Assembly (NCBI GenBank): GCA_963920765.1
Contig: OY987243.1
Location: forward strand, 26,035,419 to 26,099,418
Origin: Ulota crispa
Lineage: Eukaryota; Streptophyta; Bryopsida; Orthotrichales; Orthotrichaceae
Direction: 5' to 3'
Length of the DNA stretch: 64,000 nucleotides
Position numbers and translations under genes: made by a program. This document shows positions 45,589 to 55,746 of this stretch, one piece after another. Numbering within the stretch: the stretch's first letter is position 1; the number at the start of each line of letters is the position of its first letter. The notes below the pieces were generated by a model, which saw only the letters and a list, made by a program, of their open reading frames with translations, did no database searches and had not been told where the DNA came from.

Positions 45589-45771
45589 GAAAAAAGTAAG
45601 AATTTTTTTAATTTTTTTTTCAAAAATTAATTTCAAAAAAAATACAAGCTAACGTGGTTGATGTAATGACAACCTAGCCTGCAGCACACTACCCATGTAG
45701 AAGGTGTTCCCAAAGCTCCCATGGATTTGGGGGAAGGGGCCTCTTTGGGGGTCCAAATCCCTTGTAATGAA
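45462..45771. mobile_element. MITE with TTCATTACAAGGGATTTGG ends
   Basis: Left TTCATTACAAGGGATTTGGA and right read inwards TTCATTACAAGGGATTTGGA are identical for 20 bases and continue with CCCCCAAAG. The target duplication cannot be separated from the adjoining element. The interior has an A-run of about 28 bases at about 45553-45583 flanked by inverted AATTTTTTT/AAAAATTAA, perhaps partly a later insertion. Confidence 0.75.
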
Positions 45772-46056
45772 TTCTATCCATTTTTCCCTTACCTGTTTGC
45801 ACTATGGACAAGGTTTCTTTTTTGGCAAATTTTTTTGCTTATTTCTTACCTCAAATAATTATCACTAGCTAGCGCAACACTAAAACATATGATGGAAAAA
45901 TGGATGAAATAGCCAAATCCCTCCCCAAGCCAATACCTAATTTGGCTAACTTTGGGTGAACTTTACTGTTATTAGTATATTTTATGGATGTACGTGCACA
46001 TATTGACAATTCTGCCCAACTTTGTCCATTTTTTCCTTACCTACTTGCATTGGTAA

Positions 46057-46295
46057 TTCTTGAGCGCCTAGCACAAGTTCACTCAAATCTAGACCCTTTG
46101 GAACTCATTCCAATCAAACTATTACCTAAAAGAGATTCACAAAATTGACTGTGCCGATTGGTAGTGAACATAGGCCCGGAGCTCCAAAGAAAAGGACACA
46201 TCCTTTCACCGTACCATTGAAAAAATTATAACGATCAAACAAGGAAAATTTTCAAAACCGAGAGGCCATATTTTGGCCCCTTGGGCACTCACGGG
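46057..46295. mobile_element. TTAA-type MITE, second copy of the 6970 subfamily
   Basis: The body matches 6970-7208 along its whole length (GAGCGCC(T/C)AGCACAAGTTCA, GTACCATTGAAAA(A/G)ATTATAACG, CCGAGAGGCCATATTTTGG). The right end CCCGTGAGTGCCCAAGG (read inwards) abuts TTAA at 46296-46299; the left TTAA has decayed (GTAATTCTTGAGCGCC). That same TTAA is the left target site of the next element, so two members sit back to back. Confidence 0.75.
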
Positions 46296-46299
46296 TTAA

Positions 46300-47206
46300 C
46301 CCTTTAGAGACCATCAAACCATATTTTGGTTTGGGAGAGTAGTTTTTGGCCTATACAATAAAATCGTTCAACAATTTGGAAAATGGTCTTGAAGAATGCT
46401 TGTGATCAAAATAATTTTGCATCCAATCCAAGAAACAACAATGGAATCAGATATGTGAGTTGATAAATAATGGTGTTTATACATCATGGCCTCGAAATAC
46501 ATATCCATATTTGGTCAAAGATGGATCAAAGCAACAATAGAATACATCAAACATCCAAGAAGAATGCCACATTTCAATTGTGCAATCTTTAAAAAATTCA
46601 AATTGCTTAAGGAATATGCTTGTATTGTTTCTCTATATGGTAGTAGTACAATTGTAGCATTTGAGAATCCATTGAAATGATACTATCATTTTATTTATAA
46701 AAAAAGTCATCCTACATTTAAGGCCAATTCTTGATTGGTTTCATTGATTTGATTTTCTTTAACAATTATCAAATTTCATGTAGAATTGTTTTAGGGTAAC
46801 AAAGAAAGTGGGATTCTTGACCCTTTTTGTCCACTTAGTTACACCTTGTGATTGCTATTTTTGTCTATTTTGTGTGAAACTAGTCTTGTTGGAAAGGTGG
46901 GAAACCCTGCTTTTTAGAAATGTAGGGCTCTTCTCAACCAAAGCTTGCTTGAAGCGTTAACATTCAAAACCACACAAGCATGAAAAATTAAAGAGTTTCC
47001 ATATATCGCTCACTCAATCATTATAATATTTCACCTCCAACGGTAGATCTAGTTGAAATTTTGATACATTATAACAAACAAGGTGTTCTTCACATTTTTA
47101 CAGCTGGATTATCCAAATTGGGTCCATATTTGATTCAAATGCACATTTAATTTTATTGCCCCAGTTTCTAGTGGATTTTGGGAAAATGTGTGTGGTCTTT
47201 AAAGGG
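46300..47206. mobile_element. TTAA-flanked (piggyBac-like) element, 907 bp
   Basis: Left TTAA|CCCTTTAGAGACCATC; right read inwards TTAA|CCCTTTAAAGACCACAC. TTAA at 46296-46299 (shared with the preceding element) and 47207-47210. The 46486-46680 frame inside has no transposase signature. Confidence 0.8.
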
Positions 47207-47210
47207 TTAA

Positions 47211-48544
47211 GTGCGGGTCGCTCTACCCTTGTAAAATGGAAAAAAATCTACCAGCAAAAGTACAAAAAATGAACCCTTCCTGGAATCCGGAGGAGGAGAT
47301 GAGCAACGCTGATGCGCGAGCCAGGAAGGCGCGGAGATGGAACAGCAGCGAGGACGACGGTCGACGGGGACGCCGCAGCAGCAGCCAATTCTCATGAAAA
47401 TTTGGGAAAGGTGGCCCCCCCTTGTAAGTTTAGCATTTGGGTAATCCTGTAGTATGGCTCATATGCCAATTTTGAAAAGAAGGGGAAAGTATTAATAACT
47501 AATCATTTGATTATTCTTCGTCGAATCAATTTTCATTCTTTGGGGGGAGGTGGCGTCTACAACGACGAATGGGTTCGATGAAACGGTGGTGAAATTGTAT
47601 CGCCGTTGTTTGTTTGATCTTGGCGTACATTCTTTTTTTTAAAATTTGGTCTAAGCGGTAAGAGGCTAATAAACCGTCCAGGCTCTAAAACCGCCCACCT
47701 TCTCAAAGGTATTTTGTTTATACATGTTATTTTTCATAGATTTAACAATATACAAGCAGTGTACATTTGAAGAGGTGGGTGGTTTTAGATCCTTGTGTCA
47801 TTTCAACTTCAAAATTTCATAACTAATTCCACAAAGTTTCAAAAAATATGAAACAGCATGGGCTAAATGCCAATTCCTCTTATCTTCCAAGGATAATTTA
47901 CAAAAAAGTATTTCAAAAAGTTTCACCTCTCCATAATTCAATTTCAGCCCTTAGATGCTTGGTTTACAAGCCTCCTCCTTTAGATAACTATGGTAAGAGG
48001 TTAGGGCATCTTCAATTTAGACTCAACATCAGGGCTCGACAATGGCATTAAGTGAGCTTTGTTGCATAGCCTTGACCAACACAAGCAGCAAACCGGTTCA
48101 TCTGACCCAATGCACACAAGTTGTAAGAACTGTAAACTTTATTTCTATTAAACTTGTGTTAGGCTTTTATGACAAAATCTTTATTTCCAACTTGCAAAGT
48201 AGTAATCATTTCTCTGACAACAGTATATAAAGTAATCTGAAGGACTCTTGAAGATTGCTAAAACTTCCAGAGGTGGGTTAGGTTTTGATGTCTCCTTTAA
48301 GACAAGATCTCATTTCTAGGGTGCATTGGACTAGGTTTGCAATTCTCAAGCTAGGGCCCACCATGACAGTGTTGTTACAAAGTCGATAAACTTGCTAGAT
48401 TGAAAATGTTGTAAGCTCATTCAAATCCTTGAGTCCTCAATTGCCCAATTGCTCCAAGTTTTCAAATCCCCCAAGTCCCAAATCCTCCAAATCCCAAGTC
48501 CCCAAATGGTTCCCACTAAAAGCATCATCAACCCAAGATAGGGA
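47211..48544. other. Spacer with one GC-rich patch
   Basis: About 47270-47395 is GC-rich (GGAGGAGGAGATGAGC, GAGGACGACGGTCGACGGGG), and a minus-strand frame there (47207-47395) gives an Arg/Cys-rich peptide of no known family. The remainder is AT-rich; about 48435-48525 has a CCCAA(G/A)T(C/T)C-type pyrimidine-rich run that recurs at 48955-49030. No gene recognised. Confidence 0.4.
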
Positions 48545-48945
48545 ATGAGACTGTAACATCATTTCTATTGGTGGGGCCAGTTGTGTGTGAGAATGAGGTA
48601 CCTTTAGGGTTCCAACGCAACCACAACAATGTACAACCAAGAGATGGTCTTGTCAAAACAACATCCTTGGACAACAAATTTGCATGGTTTCCAATGCCCT
48701 GGGACTTCCATTGCATTTACTGCCAAAATGAGATGTTGCGCGTAGTAGCTTGCAACTTCTATGCAACAACTTGCAAGTGCTCCCAAGTGACTCTCTCATG
48801 TGCATGGATATGCAGCTAGAGTTGCGACAAAAGCGGAAGAATATATCCAATGAACAAGATTGCAAAATCAAGAGACAGGGAGCAATGCAAAAGCGGCCAG
48901 TTCTCAGTCCCAAACTAGGTGTATGATTTGATGATGCTCTAAGCC
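48545..48945 (+). repeat. Dispersed repeat, uninterrupted copy (partner 5912-6622)
   Basis: Matches the partner without its internal insert of about 230 bp: AACCACAAC(A/-)ATG follows TTTAGGGTTCC directly. Ends GTGTATGATTTGATGATGC against GTGTATGCATTGATGATGC. The frames on both strands here are not supported as genes. Confidence 0.6.
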
Positions 48946-49149
48946 CCATTGTCTACAATTCTCCCATTCTTCCACTCTCCCAATCCCCCAAGTTCCTAAT
49001 TTTTCCAAGTTCCCAATGCTCCCAAGTTCCATGAAGTAATCAAACTCAAGGTTTAAAGCTTCACCCTAGGGGTAGTCACTCCACCTCATTCTCAATTCAT
49101 AAAAAATGGGGATGTGGCAATCTCTTCTTGGTTTGTGGAGGCCCCATTT

Positions 49150-49515
49150 TATGAAGATTGAGAAGTTTTTTTCTGCACCTCTAGAGGAGAAGAATCCAAG
49201 CCCAAAAAGGCATTTAACAAAGGAGAAGAATAGGCATGAAGAAGTTTTTGTACATGAAATTTTTACCAATGCATGCCTCTTTTTCATCTTATTCTCACTC
49301 TTCTTGTAGTTGGAAACCTTGATTAAATACATGAATGCAACTTGATTTCTTATTACATCACTATTTTTTAGGTAAATTCATTTCCATTCTTAATTGCTCA
49401 CAAAAGGAGAGTCACACCTTTTCCATGGAGACAAGCTTCCATTCGCTTCTATTTCAAATCCACAACTATTCATTCTTCATAAAAATTTCATTATTGGAGA
49501 AGGTGTGACTACCCC
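49150..49515 (+). repeat. Dispersed repeat, copy 2 (partner 655-940 plus 2300-2341)
   Basis: Same-orientation copy of the block near the left end of the window, without the extra 1.37 kb. Here the CCACAACTATTCATTCTTCATA segment runs straight into AAATTTCATTATTGGAGAAGG and GTGTGACTACCCC. In the other copy these are separated by the region carrying the palindrome. Confidence 0.55.
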
Positions 49516-50223
49516 TACTATGTCTAAAGCAATTGAGGGTTTTAAGCCTCAACAATTTCTTTGTAAAATCTAATATTCGTTCTTGATTTTCTTGAACCCA
49601 TGTTGCCTTAAAAATTTTAAGGTTTCTTACAGTAGGTATAAGGTTGGTTTCTTGTCTTCTTGTTTCCTTCATTCTTAATTTGAATGACCATTGCTTTGCA
49701 CCTCACAATGTGCAAAATGCTTTTTGGTTCTCTCCACGTGGTTCTCTCATGAGACAAAACAATTTTTCACGATGATAACTCCAATTTGTCTTGAAAAAAT
49801 GGTTGGTTTTGCAAGAAATCAAAGAGTTTGAGTTTCTTTATTTCCTAAGATCTTTGAAATTGCCTAACGTTTGGGAATAGTGGCAGTCGGTATATTGTGA
49901 ATTGGTGAAAATTGCAAAAAATAACATAATTGAAATTTGAAACTATATGATAAAAATTAATTTTTATTTTCCAAAACATCTATCAATGGTATAAAACTAT
50001 AAATAGAGGACTATCCAAGGTTTTATGTGTAAAACTGGTTGAACATGAAAAATGAAGGATGCTTGCTAGTGAAACTTAATTAGCTCATCACCAAACAATG
50101 GTTACTAGTTCCCATTCATTTGGTAAATACATGCATGGAGCACATGCTAGAAATTTTCGGTGTTAAAGAAAGTAGGAATTTGCTTCCAAAATTGGATTTT
50201 TCAAAATTTAAGCAAAAATTGCG
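49516..50223. other. Spacer, nothing recognised
   Basis: AT-rich, no gene or structured repeat noticed. The minus frame 49466-49672 has no recognised family. Confidence 0.45.
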
Positions 50224-50227
50224 TTAA

Positions 50228-51174
50228 CCCCTTAAAGACCAGCTGTCCCCTTGGGGGATAATTGGGGTTTTGAGCATGTACTTACAACTAAACCACTTTG
50301 TGGGACTTTTTGAAACTTTTATAGAAGATGGGGAATTCAAAGACTTGTGTGGGCATCTCATGTTTTCTTCATTCTAACATTTATTGAAGAAGTTACGCAT
50401 GAGTTTTTTTTTAAACAAGGGAGGGTGGGGAGCCCAAAACTTCTTTAAAGTTGCATTTATTTGAAATAAAAATATGAAACTAGTTCTTTAGATTTACATA
50501 TGTGTGGGAAGATTTTACTCATTCAATTTTGATTGATGAGATGAAAGTTATGAGAAGTTTTAGGTTGCTGGTAAGTATGGAGCTCCCAAACCTCATTCCT
50601 TTTACACCTTGTAAAATTTGGTGCTTTACTTTTTTGAGTTCTTTGTATATTTATTTTTTGACTTTCTTTTCCAAGTTGTAGTAAACCAAGATTCCTTGGT
50701 TTTCACCATTTGGATCGAAGTAATTTAGATTTCTCAATTTTACATAAATTCTCCAATTTTGCCTAGTGTCTATGCAAATTTTATGGCCTTATGGCAAATG
50801 CAAGATTTTACAAAGTATGATTCACACCTCCAATTCATTTGAAAATTTCCCACACTTACCTAACTTAGTCTTCTACATGGAAAAATAAACCTTGACTTTG
50901 TATAGAACAATTCTTTTGATATAGGAGTGGTCAAAGGCGTCTAAAAGTATGGACAATAAGGATTTTTTTTTTTTTCACTTCAAAAGTCAATATCTTAGTC
51001 CTCTACATCTAAAATGAGCTGATTTTTTTCCCAAAAGTACCTCCCATAGTATAGGGCAAAATCTTATGAATGGATTTTCAAGAAAAACTTTTTTTCCTAA
51101 CTTTCTATTCATTCCCCCAAAAGTGGCAATTTTTAGGGACTTTCACAAAAAGAAAAGGGCTTGGGCCTATAGGA
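50228..51174. mobile_element. TTAA-flanked (piggyBac-like) element, 947 bp
   Basis: Left TTAA|CCCCTTAAAGACCAGC; right read inwards TTAA|TCCTATAGGCCCAAGC. TTAA at 50224-50227 and 51175-51178. The interior from the left matches 16963 and 53758 (TTCTTTAGATTTACATATGTGTGGGAA, GATGAGATGAAAGTTATGAGA). The right TIR is more diverged than in other members, but the TTAA pair is intact. Confidence 0.7.
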
Positions 51175-51178
51175 TTAA

Positions 51179-51642
51179 ATCCTCCAGCATTTTTCGGACT
51201 ATATTCTTTGTCATTTAAAACTAAACATAGTGGTGAAATGGAATTGAGTTGGTACATGTAGAGTTGAGATGTCGGTATGGTGTTAAAGCCCCCTTAAAGC
51301 TCGTTTTACAGTAGCACTTTTGGCCGTTTTTGAACCTAAAATCATCTCAATCCTCAGTAGGCTTTTAATTGGTTGGAAGTTAAAAATAGCACCTTGGGTT
51401 TTTCATTACGAGTCAAGGCTAAAATTTTACTTTTGGGATTTTGATATTTGAATGCGCAAAGTTTTTATGGCCACAACTTCAAGAATTAGGTCCACTATGA
51501 ACTGAAAAGCCACCTATAGCTTTGGAGACATTGTTACTTTTCATCAAAAATCATAACACTCTGGATAACCATGTACTGTGATGTATGACATTTCCTGAGC
51601 TAATCAACGATGTAGAACGGAATTGAGATCTTAGTGGCTCTA
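51179..51642. other. Spacer between two TTAA elements, nothing recognised
   Basis: No gene or repeat structure noticed. The spacing is short, so elements of this family are packed closely here. Confidence 0.4.
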
Positions 51643-51646
51643 TTAA

Positions 51647-52409
51647 CCCGTAAAGGACCAAAGATCCCAATATGACCAAAGGGGGTGCTTGGAGGTCTGA
51701 AAGTATATAAAAGAGGTATTTTTAGCTCAAATTTTGGTCTGCCACTCAAGTTTAATTGGAGTTGTTAGTTCAAGAAAAGTTTTTGATTGGCTTGTTGTTC
51801 GTTGAAGCGCCTCCTTTGCTCTAGATTCTACATGGAATATGGAAAATATTTTATTTTTTTAACAATTAGGAGAAGAATGTCTTTGGGCAAACGAAGGGAG
51901 CGGCTTAGAGAGCGGATGGGATGGGTGCTCTCATGTCTCATATTGTACAAGGGAGAAGTTTGGTGATGTGTCACTTTTTTTTTTCTTGATTTGGGCAAGG
52001 TTTTTATAGCTCTAAAGTAAGGAGCTAGTGGAATCTAGCTACTTTGAGTGACCATATCTTTTGGAGTTCTTTTCCATTTGTGAAGTTTTTTTTCCATCAA
52101 GTATAGCAAGACACAATCTCATGGGATTAGCCATTAGGTAAATCTAATTTTTGAGAAAATATTACATAAAGTTCAAAATCCATATTATGAACTATTGCCC
52201 AAATTGGAAAACATGAGATTCTCAACGGTGGGGATTTTACAAATTTACTTGGATTATCAAATTGGTTTAAAACATTTAGTTTGTAGTTGGGTATAGAATG
52301 AACGGTTTGAATTGTGTGATTACTTGTTCAACTTTCCAAAAACTTGGGGAATGTGTTGAAAGTTTCATGTTAGAGGTATGCTAAATTTTCTTAGCAAGAC
52401 GCATAGGGG
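51647..52409. mobile_element. TTAA-flanked (piggyBac-like) element, 763 bp
   Basis: Left TTAA|CCCGTAAAGGACCAAAG; right read inwards TTAA|CCCCTATGCGTC. TTAA at 51643-51646 and 52410-52413. The terminal match is shorter than in the cleanest copies, so this is an older member. No coding motif. Confidence 0.6.
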
Positions 52410-52413
52410 TTAA

Positions 52414-52992
52414 TGGGTTTCAAAAGTCTCTAGGATTCTTAGCGAATTCAAATTTTTTGAACCCAAATTTCTAAGTCCTTTTTGTTGCAAATTTTTTCAT
52501 TTCTCGAAGTTATTCCAAAACTAGTTTCTTATTTATTTCCTCAATTTCTCACACAAGAGAGCTAATGCTTCCGCTTTTGTGCACCTTGTGATAAGCAAAA
52601 ACTTTTAGTCTTTCCATGAGTAAACATGACTATGCATGACCAAAACTTTTTATCATTTGAGAAAACTATCAATTTTGTGAGAAATTTCCTTGAGAAATTT
52701 TTGTTTTTTCTAAGAATTTTGAGACCCCTTGTTGGTGTCCTTTTATACATATATTTTTTTGTTGATCCTTTTATATAATCTACCTTGTAGTGAAAGCGTC
52801 AAGGATGGAATTAGCCAGCTTTTATCCATGAGGTTTAGACATTAAACTATTCTCAACAAACGTTTCATTCACGTTGATCTTTTAAATTGGAGTTAACCTT
52901 CTTCTTCTCTTTTTTCCAATATTCTCAAGACTTGGAGTATGGCTCCAATATTCCAACCTCAAAATCATTACACATGAAAAAAACATCTAGGT
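52414..52992. other. Spacer, nothing recognised
   Basis: AT-rich, no gene recognised; minus frame 52562-52750 has no family signature. Confidence 0.45.
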
Positions 52993-53208
52993 CACTAGTA
53001 GAAAATGCGTTGGAATCCACTAAACCATGCAAGGTCATTTGTGTTAAGTTCCTAATTCTTAACGTAAAATCCTTCAAAATAACGCAAAATTCTATAAAAT
53101 TTCAACGCAGACATTCATTTCAACACAAAAATCTGCGTTGGAAACTAGAAACTCAAATCAAACTACTATACATGGTTTAATGGGTTCCAACATAATTTTT
53201 TTCTAGTG
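52993..53208. mobile_element. CACTA-like MITE, CACTAGTAGAAA family
   Basis: Left CACTAGTAGAAAATGCGTTGG; right read inwards CACTAGAAAAAAATTATGTT. Subterminal GGAATCCACTAAACCATG pairs with CATGGTTTAATGGGTTCC. At 216 bp it is the longest copy, with an internal AACGCA(A/G)A-type duplication. The flanks are GGT and GTT, an imperfect 3-bp duplication. Confidence 0.75.
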
Positions 53209-53753
53209 GTTGCACACTTGTTACAATAAAGTGCTTGAGATCATTCTTGAGGGTAAATAGGCTAAATTCTTTTATATTCCAAGAGCCTCAAGTTCAATAA
53301 CCTCGACTCCTGCCTGGTGTACATTCGCCCTTAGAGATATTGGTTCTTAGAAATTTTGACAGCAGTATGAAATTGGCTGGTTTGGTAGCTTAGGTGGCTT
53401 GTCCTTTTGATTCTTTGTCTGCACTGAAGGTCCCTTCATTAGTTTTAAACTCATATATAAAACAAAAACAAATGAGAAAACAGCAGTACACCTGACAGCC
53501 CTTGTGTGCAATTCTGACACCCACTGTTCAATCATGGTGGAAGGCCTGCAGGACTTGCCATGAACAAAGCTTACACCTTAAATTACGAACGGGTATCACT
53601 ATCAGACAGCCCCACAATCGCGGGTATCAGTCCGGGTATACAACAGAGATTTTCCTGTGTAGCATTACCAGACACATGGGTAATTTCGGGTATCTGAGTG
53701 AACGTTTCGCATGTGAACAACGGCTGATTTGCAATTTAGGGGAGCTTGCCTTC
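53209..53753. other. Spacer, nothing recognised
   Basis: About 53520-53750 is somewhat less AT-biased, and the frame 53502-53843 runs through it, but it shows no family signature and enters the TTAA element. No repeat noted. Confidence 0.4.
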
Positions 53754-53757
53754 TTAA

Positions 53758-54215
53758 CCCGTAAGGGACCACTTGTCACTACGGGGGACAAATGGGATTT
53801 TGGGAATGTGTTTATGGCTAAACTACTTTGTGTAATTTTTTGAAATTTTTATGGAAGATGGGAAATTCAAAGATCTTTGTAGTCATCTAATTTATTCCTC
53901 ATTCCGACATTTATTGAAAAAGTTAAAAATGAATTTATGAGAATTTTAGTTCAATGGGCAGCCCAAAAACTTTTTTAAAAATTGCGTTTTTTTATAATAA
54001 AATTTTGAGGTTAGTTCTTTAGACTTACGTATATGTGGGAAGCTTTGAATCATTCAATTCTAATTGATGAGATGAAAATTATGAGAATTTTTAGTTTGTG
54101 GGTAAGTGTGGAAAATCTCAAAACTATGCCTACACTCAAAATAAAACTTCTCATATCTTTTATCTCATCAATTAGAATTGAATGACTCAAAGCTTATGCA
54201 CATAGTGGTGACTAG
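53758..54215 (+). mobile_element. TTAA-type element, left part, with internal hairpin
   Basis: TTAA (53754-53757) then CCCGTAAGGGACCACTTGTC, followed by the same body as 16963 onward. At about 54042-54205 it contains an inverted repeat of about 65-bp arms (GCTTTGAATCATTCAATTCT with its complement AGAATTGAATGACTCAAAGC). No right terminus with TTAA is seen before the TA/AGGT MITE at 54447. Confidence 0.6.
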
Positions 54216-54444
54216 CATTATTGGTGAAAGTTACTACAAAAAAGGTCTTCCAATTCATAAAATTTGATTTTTGCCACAAGTCTAGCACTACATATAATTC
54301 ATATGAAGCTTTTGTGAAACAAGGGGTATACTAACCACTTGCAACTTGTAAGATGTTTGCCACACCATTGCATATGGTGTTCCACCCAATCAAAGCTCTT
54401 CAAGCACTTGTATGACATCAAGCTTGCATTGCCATTACTCCAAT
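54216..54444. other. Short spacer
   Basis: Nothing recognised between the truncated TTAA element and the following MITE. Confidence 0.4.
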
Positions 54445-54446
54445 TA

Positions 54447-54820
54447 AGGTAGCCGCACCCATGGGCGTGACGTTTCCATGGGTGTCACTGACAAAGCCAA
54501 GGTGGTTATGGGTACTTAAGTGATAGTTATGGGTGACAAAGTGATGGTTGTGGGTGACTTGTATGACAATTTTGAGTACCCATCTTACTATTTAAGAACC
54601 AACAAGTCTTGTTTTTAGCATCTCTTACACATGGTTCCTACAATTTCAGTGATTTTGGACTTTGAAATCTTTGTGAACAAATGCTTGCAATTGGAACCTT
54701 GAAATTGATGCCAATATTTTTGGTTTCCATTTCCTAACTTACAGTATTTTTTTAAAAAGTTAGTCAATAGTTTTACCTACTCCAAAACCCTTATTTCCAC
54801 GCTTATGGGTGTACCTACCT
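54447..54820 (-). mobile_element. MITE of the TA/AGGT family, 374 bp
   Basis: Left TA|AGGTAGCCGCACCCAT; right read inwards TA|AGGTAGGTACACCCAT. TA at 54445-54446 and 54821-54822. Its body is the inverse of 38295-38690 with strong similarity along the whole length, so both derive from one active family. Confidence 0.8.
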
Positions 54821-54822
54821 TA

Positions 54823-55259
54823 CATGAACCACTTGAATGCCTCAGTAGTTGTAGTTTACAACAATACAAAAATTTAGATCTACTACCTAAAAGTGGCTTG
54901 CAAAAATGTGTGAGGATGCTTTTGGTCCTTTGCAACGTTCAAGGCTTAACCCTTGAACATGCAATTGGTCCATATGATTGCCTTGCTACAATTGTTTTAC
55001 AATGTTTTATAGTGGTGTGGCATATGCCCACACAATACAATATTGTTGTCCCTAAAAGCTGCAAAAGTCAATAGTGCATGCTGCCCTCTCAAAACTTGCA
55101 AGAAGGGTAGCATGTGACCCAACACCATGCTTGTGAATCTTCTCATAAACTGGAATTTTTTAAATATGGAGCATTGAATAAGGCTATTTTTGGCACTACA
55201 TGATAGAGCATATCTCTATGACCATTTCAGAAAGAGATTGGATGAAAAAGACTTTTTTC
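54823..55259. other. Spacer left of the retrotransposon
   Basis: TTAA|CCCTTGAACATGC at 54946 resembles a TTAA-family end, and CTTAGGCATTTAGAGG|TTAA at about 60738-60757 could be its partner, with the copia element inserted between. This is weak. The frame 54805-55074 has no recognised family. Confidence 0.35.
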
Positions 55260-55264
55260 CCTTC

Positions 55265-55566
55265 TATTATAGGTAATCTATTTCTATCAATCAATTACTC
55301 AGACAAAATAGCAATAAGACAAAGATACTTTATTAACTAATTCAAACAATACAGATGAATCGCGCTATGTATTCTCTAGTGTTCCTCAGAGCTTTACAGA
55401 GTCTCACACTCTCTCTCTCTCCTACTTGCAGACACTCTTCACTCACAACCAAACGAATACCAAACTACTCTAACGCTACTGGACTAGTAGTCTACTAACT
55501 GAGCAGTGGATGAGAACTGTGAGTCCAATGTGGATGAATGTTACGGATGAATATCATCCAATAATA
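55265..55566 (-). repeat. 3' LTR of the copia element
   Basis: 302 bp, TATTATAGGTAATCTATTTC at the plus-strand left edge and ATCATCCAATAATA at the right. Read on the element's own strand it starts TATTATTGGATG and ends ACCTATAATA. It differs from the other LTR by about 16 substitutions and one CT dinucleotide in a (CT)n run. Confidence 0.95.
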
Positions 55567-55746
55567 CTCCCACTCACTTCATACACATTCTACAGAGAAT
55601 CCTTATCATCATTCTGCCTTATTGTCTTTCTCCCACTGATTCTCTTGGAATGCACAAACGCCCATGAGTTTCCGAAATTTTTGAAAAGAGTCTCTAGGTA
55701 GTGCCTTTGTAAAAATGTCGGCAATCTGATCAGATGTGTGAATATA

